This document shows positions 10,101 to 23,392 of a DNA stretch of 64,000 nucleotides, piece by piece. Below the pieces are notes generated by a model. It was not told the DNA's origin. It saw only the letters and a list, made by a program, of their open reading frames with translations, and ran no database searches. Both the position numbers and the translations under genes were made by a program. Every line of letters begins with the position of its first letter. The first letter of the stretch is position 1. This DNA comes from Ophthalmolycus amberensis (lineage: Eukaryota; Chordata; Actinopteri; Perciformes; Zoarcidae). The stretch covers positions 682,001 to 746,000 of the forward strand of contig JAFEUB010000795.1 in assembly GCA_024529925.1 (NCBI GenBank). The letters run 5' to 3'.

Positions 10101-13100
10101 TTTGTATAATGAACCTGAGTGTCTTTGGAAACCTGATACTGATAGGGGAAAAGTGAATCTTTAGGTGCAACTCCTAGGGTGGCGTTGTTGTGCTCTCTAA
10201 AACAGTTCGTCCGCCTCTCGCCACACAATGCAGTAAGATGCTGCAGATTCAAGTTGTGGCCGACCGGTTTCTTTATCTGACGACTTGAAAGGCTTTTCTT
10301 CAGACTGGGAGTGATTTGAGAGATCTCTACTAAAAGGAGAATAGTTCTGTGTTAACAGCTAGAGGGAACCACCATTACCTTCTACCTTCTATAGACCATT
10401 TAAACATAATTACATTGCTAGGCAGCAGCTTGGGTCCATGTTTACTTCCTGTCTGCTTGTGTCATTCACATATACCGGAAATAAGTTTGAGATTAGTTTG
10501 AGACGTTTATGTTTACAACTGAAGCGGTCTGTGTTTTGCTGTTTTCAACCTTGTCATGGATGTAGGCTACTACATTTAAATGACAAATACAAATTCTGAA
10601 TAGAAGTGCAATAACTTATTGTACTTTAATTACACACAAAATGTAACAAGCATGAGTAAATTCATACACGTTTCAAAAGACGGCTTAAAGCCACAAAAAC
10701 TTGGAAAAAAATAACCCAACTTGAAATTCAGAGGAATTGCATATCGAGAGAAAAAAACAATTCAAACATCTCTGGAAATGCAATTTTACCACAAAATATA
10801 ACAAAACATCTAATTAGCGTTTCCAAGAGTCTTTTAACACGTCAATCCATTTTGCATGCACGAAAATGTACATGCACACAACAGCACGCATATTTATCAT
10901 AGGTTTACTCCTATACTGATTGCCTGTCTTCAGTAGTATTAGAAAATGAGAGAGGAAATGATGACTTCTCACTCAGGGACGGAGTTAGGCACCTTACAGG
11001 AGGAGTTTCTTTTTTTTCCCCATGTAATCTTGCATTAACTGTCCTTGTGTGATTGTAGGACAAGTTGATTGAGAGCATCTGCAGCTCCTATTGGAGGAAG
11101 ATGTCACTGGAGATGTTTCAGTCTAACAATATTGCAGCTTAATGACACAGAATAGTGAGTATCAGTGAGTATGTATTGTGTAAACCTGAGCTACTTAATG
11201 CCAGTATGCCTGTGCGCACTGTGCAGAGGAACAGTCTACATTAAACTGGAAGACAGACGGTCCCGTCTGTCCTGACACACAATCCTGCAGTCCACAGCCT
11301 CCACATGGCTCAGTGTTAATTAAAAGGCCTTCCTGGGCTGAACGTGCGGCTGTGCCTCGGACCCTGCGAATAGGGAGGGAGGGGGGGGGGCGGCTGCAGC
11401 TTTGAGCCGGTGGGCGGGAGAGGCACAGAGCAATGTGTATTGAGGGGGGGGGGGGGGGAGAATCTTTGAAAGCAGAGCCATGACAGCTGAGGGGGAAGCA
11501 TGTGTGAGGCATGTTTGTTTTGCATTTACCCCCTGAGCGCAGCTGTGTGCACTGTCCTTTTCCCAGAACACCGGAACACAGCAGACGCCCTCGTGGCTCG
11601 CCCTCCGTCCAACCCCACAGCCAGAGCACAGGGGGCCCCATGTCCACATTTACAACTCAGTTTAAGTCAGAGATACTCTACAGTCAGGATTGGGGAGTAT
11701 AACTGGTTGTAATTTGAAGGACTCTCGGGTGACCTGCTCTGATGATATTATAGCTCCACTTCTCTTACATGCCCATGTAGGATAGCGAGTGTGGTTCAGT
11801 TTAGAGAATTAGCAGTGGTTGCTCAGCCTGAAGGTGTACTACAGAACAGCATAAGAGGTTTGCTTGAAACCCTTTGTTCCGCTTAAATCAGGCCTTGCAA
11901 ACAAAGGAAGAACATGCATGACCTCATCTGCTTTTTTTGTCACTGGAGGACAGAAGAGAAAAAGCCAGGTTTAGTTTTTGAATAATATGAGGATATGGAT
12001 GTGATTTGGGCTAAGAGAAATGAGTCTCATCTCAGACTGGCCCTCTTCTCTTTCCACAGAGAGACACAAACAAACAGACGTATTGCTCCAAGCCTAGATG
12101 GGAGTAAACAGGGAGTGGAGACTGTAGCCAGAGTGGAAACAGGGAACACGATTCCTGACGGGGCTTTATCCTTCACACGTTACTGGTTTTACTATAACAG
12201 GTCCTGCTCAGATATCAGGCCAAATAACTGATGAGGTTGGGCTCAAACTTCACATGAGATCCTCCTGTTTGTACTGAAACTTTGGGACACTATCTGACAT
12301 AATGTCTATCGTTGCGTCTTCTGCTACGCCACCAAATGTTTAACTAACTGACTTTGGGCTTGACATTAGCCATGTTGCCTCCAAGTTCCCCTAAAGGACA
12401 GTGCACACAGCTCACTGTAGAGCAGCCGACCAGTACACCTGTTCTGGAATATCACCTGATCCCATGTTTTCTCTGTGTCATTTAGTTTATTGTGATTAAA
12501 CACCATTTTATTTAGGTTTACACACCATGTTAGTACAATATAAATTAAGATTTTAAAACTGGATGTTGACACACAGCTCCTTTACAAAATAAGGCCAAAA
12601 GAGAACATAATGCAGGACCCAATTGTTATTGCATGTAGCAGTGCAAAATCACAAATTTGCAAGGAATCAAAGTACCAATAAAACGAATGAGAGTTAATCT
12701 GGGAGTTTGGGGCCCTGGTTTAGTTTCTCACTGTGCCTGGTTGATGTTCAGGCTTTGCTACCTCAGGCAGCTGTAACATCATTTCCATAGAAATCCCCTT
12801 GACTCTTACTGTGGTCCTACTTACTAGAATCGAATAATGTCATACAACATCGTTTTGAGTTACGTTGGATGCATATGTGATGAACATGAGCATGTTTTTT
12901 TGTGTTATAAAAGGAGTTCAGGGTGTCTGAAGATGGAGGATGAAGCTGATATTTACCAGTAATACTCAAGCATGTGCTGAGTCGTCCATGGTGCAGCATC
13001 CAACTAAGATGTAGTCAAAATCTTACTGAAGACGATTCATTTTGCTCTGCAACAATCTGGTCGATATAGCTTCCTTTGTTAGGATTCAACAGACATAATG

Positions 13101-14285
13101 ACAGAAAAAGAGAGAAATACAATAACGCTTATTATGCCAGAGCTACTTCATGACCATTTACCGGTCGGCCATGACAGCCAAAACACAGTCGTCTTGAAGT
13201 CCAGAAAAGGCTGTTGAACACTGACATCCTTTCAGTGTCTAAGAGTGTCAACACACACTGTGTAGTCTCCACCAGCCTCCTCTGTTTCAAAGGTGGCTGC
13301 TGCTGGTTTCGGTGTTATTTCTGGCAGAATGACTGACTAGTAGGCACTTCGCTCTCTCTCTGAAACTCCTCAGACTGGAAATGCAAGGGGGCACAGTCAT
13401 GTTCACTTGCGCTCCTAGTCCTCCTGAAAACAGAGCTGGTTCTGTTTGGAGGCTGTGCTGCTCCCAGGCTCTTCAGCCCTGAGAGCAGCAGGCCCGCTGT
13501 GCCCCTCTCATACTCCCACACACCACTTCCTCCTCCATCCCTTCCTCTATCTGGCCATCAGCAGGCTGAGTCAGTGCGGCAGGTGGATCTCTCACCCTGA
13601 CCACACTAAAACAAACCACATTTCATCTGTTTGACTTTTAAATGTTCGAGGGTGGAGCCACTTGTAACTTTTCTTAGTAACTTAAATGTTTGCATTGAAT
13701 CTGAGAGGCTTAATAATGTGACAGATATGCTGGATATAAAGAGTTTTCTTTCGCACTGTCATAGCAACAGCGTGACTGAAGTTACACACTTCTGCATGCT
13801 GATAAAGATTGCTTTAGAATAATATGAACATATCGTATAGCAACTAAATTATAATTTCAGTTTTTTTAAGGATGCTTGCTGAACTATTTGTCAAAACAAA
13901 ACCAGTAACAAAATGACTGGAGGCAAAAAAACAACAACACTCAAAATTTAAATAAGGTAAGAATAAAACAGCACCTGAACAGAGAATGACACTGAAAGCA
14001 CTGTACAAACACAATTTCCTGTATTTTAGCAAATAAGTGCATGGATTTGTTTGAAATTATTTTCCTAACATGTTCCTTCGCCTACCATCTGAACTACACT
14101 GCAACTCCTGTTAGACAGTACAGCATCACTTCCCACCAAGCTCTCCACAAAGCTCACTCACACACTGTGGTTGCTTTCTCCCACCAGAGGGGTTGAGAAA
14201 CATGGCAGTGCCACGCCACTTATCTTGCAAAATCTCCTTTTCTCTCTTGGAGTAATCTTCACCCGTCCGTGTATTTGGATAATTA
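10101..14285. other. ext2-alx4 intergenic region, no gene seen
   Basis: This is the tail-to-tail interval between ext2 and alx4. It has G runs at 11383-11391 and 11444-11458 and otherwise shows no recognised repeat or coding exon. The overlapping Pro-rich open frames on the - strand around 11195-11649 arise from those G runs and have no domain signal. Confidence 0.6.
11444..11458. repeat. poly-G (15 G)
   Basis: A homopolymer run in intergenic DNA; a second, shorter G run lies about 55 bases upstream. Confidence 0.85.
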
Positions 14286-14291
14286 TTTAAT
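14286..14291 (-). terminator. alx4: candidate alx4 poly(A) signal (ATTAAA)
   Basis: Read on the - strand, ATTAAA lies about 130 bases after the alx4 stop codon. It is the first plausible polyadenylation signal. Longer 3' UTRs using more distal signals are possible. Confidence 0.3.
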
Positions 14292-14418
14292 TGCAACATT
14301 TATGTAGGTAGTCACTGTTGCCTTTAGATTTCGATTATAGTGCCCCCTCTCACCATGCTGGGTTCGTGTAGACATTTCAGGGGTCAACAAGGTCCCCCAT
14401 CCAGCCGACATCAACACA

Positions 14419-14739
14419 TCATGTGGCCCAAGATATGGCGGCACTGTGCTCTTTGGCCTTCATGCGCAAAGCGGCGATACTGGAGGACTTGCGGTCAGGG
14501 TCCATGTTCAGATCGTACGTGTTGATGCCTGTAACCATGCCAGGAGGCCCTCCAAACAGGCTGCCCATGTGAGCCTGTCCCATGTGACCTCCGGGGCTCG
14601 ACATGCCCAGAAAATCAGACATCCCGCTGGCAGAGTGGGGGTGAGGTGTCATGCAGGGGGTCACAGTGTCGCAGGGCACAACGCAGCCCGGCACAGGAGA
14701 CGCTGCGCTGCTGCCACCGATCCAAGAGGGGTTCTGAAT
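14419..14739 (-). CDS. alx4: alx4 exon 4: C-terminal transactivation region and OAR motif
   Basis: This is the last coding exon of the aristaless-like homeobox protein ALX4. It begins after a ctttcag acceptor with IQNPSWIGGSSAASPVPGCV and runs through VPCDTVTPCMTPHPHSASGM and HMGQAHMGSLFGG. It ends in the OAR motif (RKSSSIAALRMKAKEHSAA, about residues 350-368) followed by ISWAT and TGA at 14421-14419. The OAR motif is a C-terminal regulatory motif shared by paired-type homeoproteins. The residues match vertebrate ALX4 rather than ALX1 or ALX3. The length is 321 bases, 106 residues plus stop. The reading frame given by its first ATG (14694) starts mid-exon; the spliced start is at 30968. Confidence 0.96.
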   Translation of the reverse strand: MQNPSWIGGSSAASPVPGCVVPCDTVTPCMTPHPHSASGMSDFLGMSSPGGHMGQAHMGSLFGGPPGMVTGINTYDLNMDPDRKSSSIAALRMKAKEHSAAISWAT

Positions 14740-15740
14740 CTGAAAGATTGGTTGAAATCAACATTTTAAAAGAGTGGCAGAACTGTGGCATCAACTGTGA
14801 CACAATGCACTTGCTGTTTAGCATGTTAACTACAAAGATTACTGCAGGCAATTACAAAGGTTTTTAGATTGATTTCCTGCCTCTCAGGCCACCAATTTCC
14901 ATTTGAAAATAAAGATATTCTTGCTTTAGACAGGCAATCCCAGCCAGTAAGCATTTACTTGCCTTTATGTTTTTGTCCTCGTTGCTAATAGTCATTGTTT
15001 CACGATGATGCGGTTGTGAGCAGAAACGCTTTTAAAAACCTCCCTTATTGGTGCATTCAAAAACACTAAGCTGCTGAAAAGCGATGCATATATTAGCAAA
15101 GTTGTTGGAGAATCCAACAGGAATAGCAAACAATAGAAGAACAGAGGAAATGTTATGGAATAGTTTGGGTATATACGTTATTCGCTGGCTTGCTGAGCAT
15201 TGAATGACTCCAGAGAGCTGCTGTGCCTGGCTCAAAAATAGTTCCATGACGTAACTTTAGAGAGAACATAGATTTCTTTTTTTACACTTTGGCTTTTGCA
15301 TGAAGTATAACTTGTTAATTTGTGAGCTTTAGGGGTAATCATAGGAAGATTTTTTTAACTTTTGAACAGAGCCAGGCTAGCTGTTTCCAGTCCTTATGCT
15401 AAGCTAAGCTAACTCCCTGCTGGCTTCATATTTAGAGTGCACACATAACAATGGTATCAATCTTCTCATCTAACTCTCAGCAAGAAAGTGAATAAGTACA
15501 TTTTCCAGAATTTCAAACTATTAAAAGTATCATTGATCTGTCTTTGATGAAGAAAATTAGGGCTATTAATTAGCTGATGTAATGAAGCAAGTTTCCGGTC
15601 TTCAAGCAGTAATGACTGAGGTTGGAAGGCAGGAATCAAAGCAAACATTCTAAATCTCCTTTGGGTTGAGAACATTTTCTGTGATTTGGAGTAAATGTGC
15701 TTAGATATGTCAAACCTGTATTGAAGTACTCATTCTGTAC
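14740..15740 (-). other. alx4: alx4 intron 3
   Basis: The donor is CAG|gtacag at 15741/15740 and the acceptor is tttcag at 14740. The intron contains a recognisable teleost interspersed repeat at 15318-15532 and no exon. Confidence 0.85.
15318..15532 (+). repeat. teleost interspersed repeat (AGCCAGGCTAGCTGTTTCC family)
   Basis: The segment holds, in order, 'agagccaggctagctgtttc', 'tatgctaagctaagctaact', 'tggcttcatattta', 'tggtatcaatcttctcatct' and 'aactctcagcaagaaagtga'. This is the word order of a very abundant teleost short element. It is inserted in alx4 intron 3. The exact family name needs a repeat library. Confidence 0.72.
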
Positions 15741-15869
15741 CTGTGCGTAGTTCTCAGGACGCGTCAGAAGAGGAAGCTCGTAAGCTGTTGAGAAATGAGT
15801 TCGGACCTGCTGCATCTGACCAAAACGCTCCCTTTTCCTCCATTTGGCCCTTCGGTTCTGAAACCACAC
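15741..15869 (-). CDS. alx4: alx4 exon 3: homeodomain helix 3 and following segment
   Basis: The exon begins after ttctgcag with VWFQNRRAKWRKRER, the DNA-recognition helix, and continues with FGQMQQVRTHFSTAYELPLL and TRPENYAQ. It ends at CAG|gtacag in phase 0. Homeodomain position 50 is Gln, typical of the Q50 paired-like class that binds palindromic TAATNNNATTA as dimers. The intron between homeodomain residues 46 and 47 is at the position used in vertebrate ALX genes. The length is 129 bases, 43 codons. Confidence 0.97.
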
Positions 15870-17539
15870 CTGCAGAAAGAAAATGTCTGAATGTCATAAA
15901 ACGGGCAGGATTGTTCGGGTTTCTTTGTCTGAGAGAACATTGGATCTTTACTTTCATCTCATAAAGTATCAAGTCTTTGGACAAGGTGATGTTTAGAGTT
16001 CAAAAAAGGAAAAAAGGAGTGTAATGACTTTAACAGGAAGTTTCCCTTTCATCTGAACATGAACATCAAACATAAGCGTGAACTTACAGTGCACAGGTAC
16101 GAATACAATTCAGAGGCAATGGAAGTAATATAGATGTGAGTCTGCGGAGTTGAGGGAGCAAAGATACCGGAGAATGTAAAAGGGGGAAATAGCCTTTGTA
16201 AACAGTGTGCTGCAACCTTCACTTCACTGAGGTCCTCAAAACAAAATGTAAACAGATCTCCTCCCTCTCACCTTTGCTTATTTGTTTTCTGACAAGAGCT
16301 TTTTCTCATGACTTTCCCATAATCATGTCTGCCATCTAAATATGACACTGTTTATTGAAAGCATTATTGTGTTTGAATTGCCATCATAGTGTGTGGAAGT
16401 GATCTAAATGCTCTCTGATGGGCTTTGAACCTGACATGCTTTTCTCCAAATGTCAAAAAGTAAGCGTATGTTAAACACGTCTTGACTAACTGACTGGACT
16501 GATTATGGCAGAAAAACTTCTCCTGCCTGACTTGTCCTAGATAAGGATTTTGCTGATTTCTCTTATTTCATGCATCCACTCTTTGCGCATAACTCGAAGG
16601 AGGCCATGTGGGAGATTGAAAAGTGAGATGGGATTACTACTGGGGTTTTGTTTGCATTTTCCAATTTAATTTCCTGAGGCTGAAAGCTCCTGGCTTTGAG
16701 ATGATGTCTCCTTGTAAATTAAAGAAGCACACAGATTAGAGGACGTAATCCGTCTCTCCTTGATGACTTCATACATCTTCCTCTGCACTCACTCACTCAG
16801 GATCCACAACCCCACACAAGATCACTGTGCTTCTATCTAAATAAATGTTGCTCTGTGATTTTTATACATCAAATATGCATGTAAGGTATCACCAAAGCTC
16901 TCATCTGCTAACTGTCTGCTTTGAGTCTGTTGGCTATTATACAGGGAGAACATATTTTTGTGTTGCACACACTGTGTTGTGACAGTAATTGGTAAAGACC
17001 ATGACAGCTTAAGTAGCGGTGGTGGACTTTCAATGAGTCTTTATTTATGTTACAGCCCAAGAGAGAAAGAGCAGAGAAATGCCAAACTGGCCCCAGCAGG
17101 AGAGCTGTATGGGCCTGAAAACACTTTGAAGTGAGAGAACGGCTCAGAGGATTGATAACCCGCCTCTGCTGTCACTCATGTCAGCTTCCATACCAAAGTA
17201 GAATGAAATCCAAGGCTGAGCCTGGCTTCGGTTTTCCAACACCCCCAAAGCACTAATAATATCATGGCAACACCTCTGACCAGTGTTGCTTGCTCATTAA
17301 ATGTAAGCTCGTTCTATTTTGCCCAGAATCCTCAACCACATAATTTCTCACTTCCCTGGTCAAGTAAAGGTAAAGTGCAGTGGACTGATAGATGTATGCA
17401 ATTGAAATTTGAGTGGCTTTGCTGATGTTTGAACCAATATTTTGTTTCAAAAAAAGATTTTTTTTTAAGGATTATTGTTTTCATATTGCTTAGTTCAAAA
17501 CCGAAGAATGATCTGTTTCGTATCACAAATCAAAACAGA

Positions 17540-17662
17540 AAATCCTCAAGTTAAGAAGCTGCAATGAGGCATTTTGCTTGAAAAATGACATAAATGATTT
17601 ATTATCAGAAGTCGATTTTCATGCTGTTGATTGATCGATAATCGACTATTTTAATCCCTAAA
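17540..17662 (+). repeat. teleost interspersed repeat, right half (GGGC-GCAACTAAC family)
   Basis: The sequence contains 'aatcctcaagttaagaagct', 'attttgcttgaaaaatgaca' and 'gattgatcgataatcgacta'. It matches the right-hand part of the same common teleost element whose left half lies at 3894-4095. The two fragments are not one disrupted copy, because they sit in different genes. Confidence 0.6.
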
Positions 17663-18819
17663 TCTGACTAAATCTGAGCCTGACTTAGAATATCTTAAAG
17701 CATATTTTCAGTTTATTTCTTTTTTTTTAAAAAGGTCTTTGTCATGATTCTTCATTCTCCTTAGTTTCATTTTTTTTTTGTATTTCTAAAGTGATTGACT
17801 CCTTTTGAATGTCTGCAAGTTGGACTGACCAGAGGGAACCATCATCTCCTTCCTAATTGGTTAAATCAGGTTTTCCTGCCGTTTCGGCTTCCATTATTAA
17901 CCGTTTGGATCCATAAACTCATATGTGTTTGCCCGGTGAACTCCACATGTCAGATGCCATCTCGGCTCTGTGAGCTCTCTCGGCTAACAGACTGGCAAAT
18001 CGGAGAAATGTGATGTTGTTGAAACCCCGACCCTTGACCCCTGACCTTCCCATGTATCTGTAGTGCATATGACTCTGATCTGAACGCAGTTCCTCCCTTT
18101 GAAAACTGAGACTAAAAAGCAAACAACTCCAGACCCTAAAGTTTTCCAACTGAGCATCCCTTGTTGTTTGGCTTGAGAACCATCAGACAATGGGGTGTAG
18201 TATCGATCCTCCTCAGAATTATATTCACATAATTTAGGCATTTTTCTTTTGTATTTCAACAAAAATGCCTATAAATATTTTAAGTTAAAGTAGACTTTGA
18301 GCAGCAGTAAATGGTTTTCTCTTAACATTTCCTTCACTCCAGACTCTTTTGCGTGTAAATGACTTGACTGGAGTACAGAGCTCTCCTTTCTGACTGACTA
18401 GGCATCTCTTGTCTTTTATCTTTTTTGACTTGAGTGTTTGAAAGGGCCGCTGGGAGAGCCGAGGGCTGTAAAGCTGCATCCATTCTGTGATAGTATGAGC
18501 AGCAGAGCTGAGCGGCATACCTTCAGAGCCTTGGGTTGAGTTATAACCCTGCGGCTGCACAGACTTCCTGTGTTTCACTGCGGAGGTTTTCTGGTCACTG
18601 TTCCAGCTTGTCAAAAGATTGCTTTCAATAGATATATGTCATGTGCTTAAAAATTGCTCAAAATTCAGATAAGACTTGAAATATCAGTCGACAAAATGCT
18701 CAAAGCTCATGGGAAGGGTTTCACACCTACCCTGCACACCACAGCAGGGACACATTCTTGTCTGAGCAGGATGTTAATGAAAGAAAAACACAAAGTCCAG
18801 GGGCTTTGGCAGTCTGTGG

Positions 18820-18822
<3 letters not shown>

Positions 18823-18849
<27 letters not shown>
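18823..18849. repeat. (CA)n microsatellite
   Basis: About 13 CA units in alx4 intron 2. Confidence 0.9.
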
Positions 18850-18854
<5 letters not shown>

Positions 18855-19491
18855 ACACACAACATGCGCCACACACATGAACAGAAATGGTGGCGGTCTC
18901 TTTCTCTGTTCACCAATGTTGGAGTGCATTATAGCAGTCATGACCGGATCGTATGTAAACCTGTATAGGCATCAGGCTCAACTAATACCTGCAGAACTGA
19001 ACTCACAGATTCAGGATATCAAAACAGCACGGGCACAAAGCGAAAGGCCACTGAGACGATCCCATCGACACGCAGCAGATTCAAACAAGTCTCCTCGTAT
19101 GTTGACGAAAGTCTGCTCTCCTCAAACTGCACATATGAGGCCCAGGCAGCTCCAACCTCAGCCCCATGGGCCCCCTGGCCTCTGTTAGCTCCCACTCCCC
19201 CACACTCTCTCTCTCTCTCCCCATGACTCCCACATTACCAGATAAATCTCTCATGTTGCGTGAGTGACGTTATCTCTGCAGATGTTCAAGGATCCATGAG
19301 GTTGTGTTGTTAAAACATCCTCCGTGCTGCTGTGACCAAGAGCTCTTTATTACTCATAGGACAGGTTGTCACGATTACCTCTTTTAATTCTGTTTAGAAA
19401 TCAGATAGGTTTGTTGCTGTTTTTCATTTTTGTTCCTGTTTAGCTGCATATGAGATGAACTAAAACACTGTCGTTGAGTGTCCTGCATTAC

Positions 19492-19811
19492 CTGCACACG
19501 GGCTTCAGTCAGGTCAGTCCTCAGTGCCAGCTGCTCCCTGGCGTAAACGTCAGGATAGTGCGTCTTCTGGAAAACCTTCTCCAGCTCTTCCAGTTGGTAG
19601 CTTGTAAAGGTTGTGCGGTTGCGCCTTTTCTTGCCCTTGTTGCTTTGGCCGCCATCGCCCTTGTCCAGAGGGCTTGACAAGTCTCTGCCCGGTGGCCTAT
19701 CAGAGGCCGCCTTCACGCCCTGATCCTTCACAGCCAGGTAACTGGTGTCCATTCCAGGTGGGTCGGAGTCCGGTGCCAAGTCAGAGTCTGGCAGACCTGA
19801 ACTGTCTTTAC
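19492..19811 (-). CDS. alx4: alx4 exon 2: linker and homeodomain helices 1-2
   Basis: The exon begins after ctctgcag, completes a split Gly codon from exon 1, and reads KDSSGLPDSDLAPDSDPPGM then DTSYLAVKDQGVKAASD. From about residue 176 it reads NKGKKRRNRTTFTSYQLEEL and continues to TDLTEARVQ. The homeodomain spans about residues 179-238 and is split after its residue 46 (Gln224). The exon ends at GTGCAG|gtaatg in phase 0. The homeodomain N-arm and helices 1-2 are essentially identical to mammalian ALX4 except Leu for Met in REQLALRTDL. The acidic linker DSDLAPDSDPPGMDTSYL aligns with the human ELPPDSDTVGMDSSYL segment. The length is 320 bases. Confidence 0.97.
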
Positions 19812-22800
19812 CTGCAGAGACAGGAAGGAGACGAAAAGCGTCAGAAGAGGTTCATGTTTATATAAGTTGAGCTCGATTGGAAGGATGGAGTCAGAGCTTT
19901 GTGAATGTGTTACCCTCTAAAGATGAACGTGAACATAAAGATGTGCATAATGTTCCATTGCTATTATTCAAGATTTAGGCTGCAGCGCGGAGTCAACTGA
20001 TTTAAATGATGTGTGTGGAGTCTTCAGATGATTCAGATGAATAAGATAATAAAGTACGCAGGGAAAGCTGTTAATATTGAGACTTCAAAGATCCTCAACT
20101 CCTTCTTTTTGGCGCCTCATTCAAAATATTGAAACTGGCTTTTCATGTCTGTCCATGATGCAACATTTGTCACTAAAAAGCCTCCGGGAAATGGAGGAGG
20201 GTTTGTCTTCTTTTTCACCTTTCTACAATGATTTTTGTCATACATTATATATTTTCTTACCTGGGACAAACATTGCTAATTTGTGTTGAGAAAACAAACA
20301 GATTTAAACAATTTGTAATGAGCCTCTTCTCAACTCTAACATTCAGTCGCTTGCCTCTGGCAGTATATTTATGATTTATGGGGTCTGATGGGGTGGAACA
20401 AAGGAATTTCTCGCTCTTTGTGAGGAAATTCTGTGACAGTTGTGAAATCTGACGCGTGGTGCTGTGTATGTGTGTCGATCTGTTTGTCTGTATCTGCCTG
20501 TGCAACGGATGGCCTGGATCACCTGGCTGCTTGTGGGATCCAGTTCGTAGATCATTCTGTGATGTGCAACAGACAGCCTGGCCCATAATTTGAGACTGAC
20601 TGCGTACCCTCCTCAACCACCGGCACCCTCAGCTCCTAGACACAAACACAGATCGATCATGTGGCTGCAAAGTCACCTGGCAGCAAGACTGTTGCAATTA
20701 ATTTCCTGGGGAGCAACGCAAAAATGGGAAACGCCCCATCTTTGTACCGTCTTTCTTTCTCTCTCTGTCACACACGCACTCACAGTTGCTTTCTTCACGA
20801 CTACAGCTTAACTGTAAAACCTCAGACAGCTCTATGATCATACATTTCCATTGCCGTGTCTCTGCCTGTGTTGCTGTGTAAGCTGGCAGCTCTTTTTGCC
20901 CTGCTGCTGCCCTTCACTGAACTATCCAGTACATACACATATCTTTGGATTAATGCACAAAGAGGAGGATGTAAAAGCTGAAAGTGTTTTGTTTCAGGCT
21001 TCATAGAAAAGCCTGTTAACCCCCCCCCCCTCTCTCTCTCTTTGACTCAGTCTAGTGGCGACTCACAGCTCTGTACCTCCCTGCTCCTTAAATACCATCT
21101 GAGGCTGAAGTTATTTTCAGGATCGAGGACGTCTCTGCCCATCAAACCACTTGTCAGGTTAGAACCTGGAGGTGTGTGCGTTCATGTGAGCTCCGAGTGC
21201 AATTCTCAGCAGCCTGTCAGCACAGGAGATCTCACACACGCACCCAGTGACCCGCAACTCGCAGGCCATGTTAGGAAATGTGCTGCAAGGTGAGGTGAAT
21301 GGATATCTTGTCATGGATTCTCTCTGACAGACACCATGCACAAAAGTGGATATCTCAAGTGCATCTTTTTGTTGTCTTCGTAGGATAAGATTCAGACACA
21401 AAGATGTTTGAAAAAGTCAAAAGGTTGTCAGATTTCCCCATTAGATATGGATTAAAACTACAGCGACAGTGGTGTCCATGTAACACATGAATAGGGTGAT
21501 ACATTTTACCAAACATTTTGCTATTACTTTTAAGTGTATATTTGTTTGTGTCTTTATTTTTGGGGAGCTTTGATTTCATTTCATTTAACTGTCACTACGT
21601 CACCTTTGACCGTCTTTCCTTTAAGGTGTGTTCACAGCTATTTCATTTTTATTGGGTACGTTTTGCAGGTTTGTTTTGTGCTCACAATATAATATTTTGT
21701 AAAAGAATATACACATACATATAGTACATATAAGAAGGCAATGATAAATACAGAAGTAAATAAAACAATTGTTTCCAGCTTTCAGTATTTGGCAGTATTG
21801 TATGCAATGCTACGAACACATTTGGGTTGGTAGTATTAAGGTTTGATACCCGGGGTCTATGTTTTTTTTTCCACTGGGACTGAAAACTCGCTGAGGGCAG
21901 CTGTGCATGCAGAAGCCCATTGTCAAATAAAGTTGTCATACTAATTTCATTGTCTCGTCTTGCTTGACAGTTTGCATTCTGTAATTTAGGATGGAAGAAC
22001 TGTGATGCGTTTCAGCCGACATTGCCTCGCTGTCCATGAGAAACACATCCTGTTAGGCTAGAAGGGACCAAATGTGTGTTTTATCCCAGCATCAATACTC
22101 TCTAGTTATTTCTTCATATTTCCTTGGCTGGCACCCACAGTCCCCACAGGGCAAGAGCTGTCAGGCTGTTTGAACTCATGAGGCCTCTGGCTGATCAAAG
22201 GCCATTGTTTGTATCGCATGTCACTGATGTTTTTTTGGCTAGAGCGGGATATTGTGACAATCTCCTGCTTGTTATCCATACGATCTGCTGTAGCTGTGAG
22301 GCTCTCCAACAGCGCACAAGGTGAACAGCAGTTGGCCCTCCTGCTGGGAACACCATATGTATGAAGAACATAGGAAAGTCTTACTGCAAACACTGCCTGA
22401 CCGGATATAATCTCTGTGGCAGGAGGCAGGAAGGAGGGATTATGAAAAACACACGGCGCATCACAACCTCCATCTCAATGTTCACGAGTAGTACAATTGG
22501 CTTTTTCCTCCTCAAAAAAACTCCCAAAAACACATTACACCTGCACTTCTGATTGTACTTCTTTGGCTCGTGAATATTTCCACCTGACGACAGAACAACA
22601 CAGGAGTTTGTATTCAAGTCTACATTTTCACATGTAACTCACACACACAGCACAGTTTAGTTTTACAACGTAGTGTGTCACTGATGTAAAAATCTAGCTT
22701 TAAGGACTGATTTAATAAATATATATTTTTAATATTGTAGGGCACTTCTTATGTGGACATCAGTGCCAAAATGGTGTTCTTGTGGGTCAGACATTCAGCG

Positions 22801-23392
22801 TGGACAGCTATTAATTCCCAGTTGAACGCGAGGGGGAAACATCAAAGTGTAATTTAACTGGCTGTAAAGCGACAGGGCTCCTTCACTGCCTCTTTATTGA
22901 CTGGGATGACTGGGGTCAGCTCACGGTGTTAAGAGGAAACACTATAAATTACATACCGCACGGCGACGGGGAGAGATTAACAACATGTTGCTCAAGCTGA
23001 AAAAGAAAGAAATATCCGAAACAGAGGGAAACGTAAACAGTAGAGAGAAAAGAGATGGAGAAAGAGAAAAGGAAAAGAAAGTAGTTTGTCTAACTAAATA
23101 CAGAGGACAGAGAAAAGGAAACGTGTGAGCAAGGTATTTATTTGTGTGTCTGGGATTTGTTTTACTGACTTAAAATATGGGTTGGGCTTGAACATGAAGA
23201 TTTGGACAGTGGATAACTCTTTACGCTTTGCTTGGCTGCAAAGACGGAGGCTGGCTGAGACACGGATTCTGCTGATATGTGGTCTGGACCATTAAGCCAA
23301 GGCAAGAATGCGATACATGTAATTTACAATTTATTCACGACTCCTTAAAGGGACTTTAACAAATGACAAGCTAACTGAAGATCAGTGGTGGG

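Larger units (their letters stand above)
15870..19491 (-). other. alx4: alx4 intron 2, non-coding
   Basis: This 3.6-kb intron lies between a CAG|gtaatg donor and a ttctgcag acceptor. It holds the right half of a teleost repeat at 17540-17660 and a CA run at 18823-18849, with no other recognised exon. Open frames in it are short and have no family signal. Confidence 0.85.

Noticed and set aside
11195..11649. Pro-rich - strand frames of 150 and 109 codons
   Set aside because: They depend on poly-G runs, lie in the ext2-alx4 intergenic interval and match no family.
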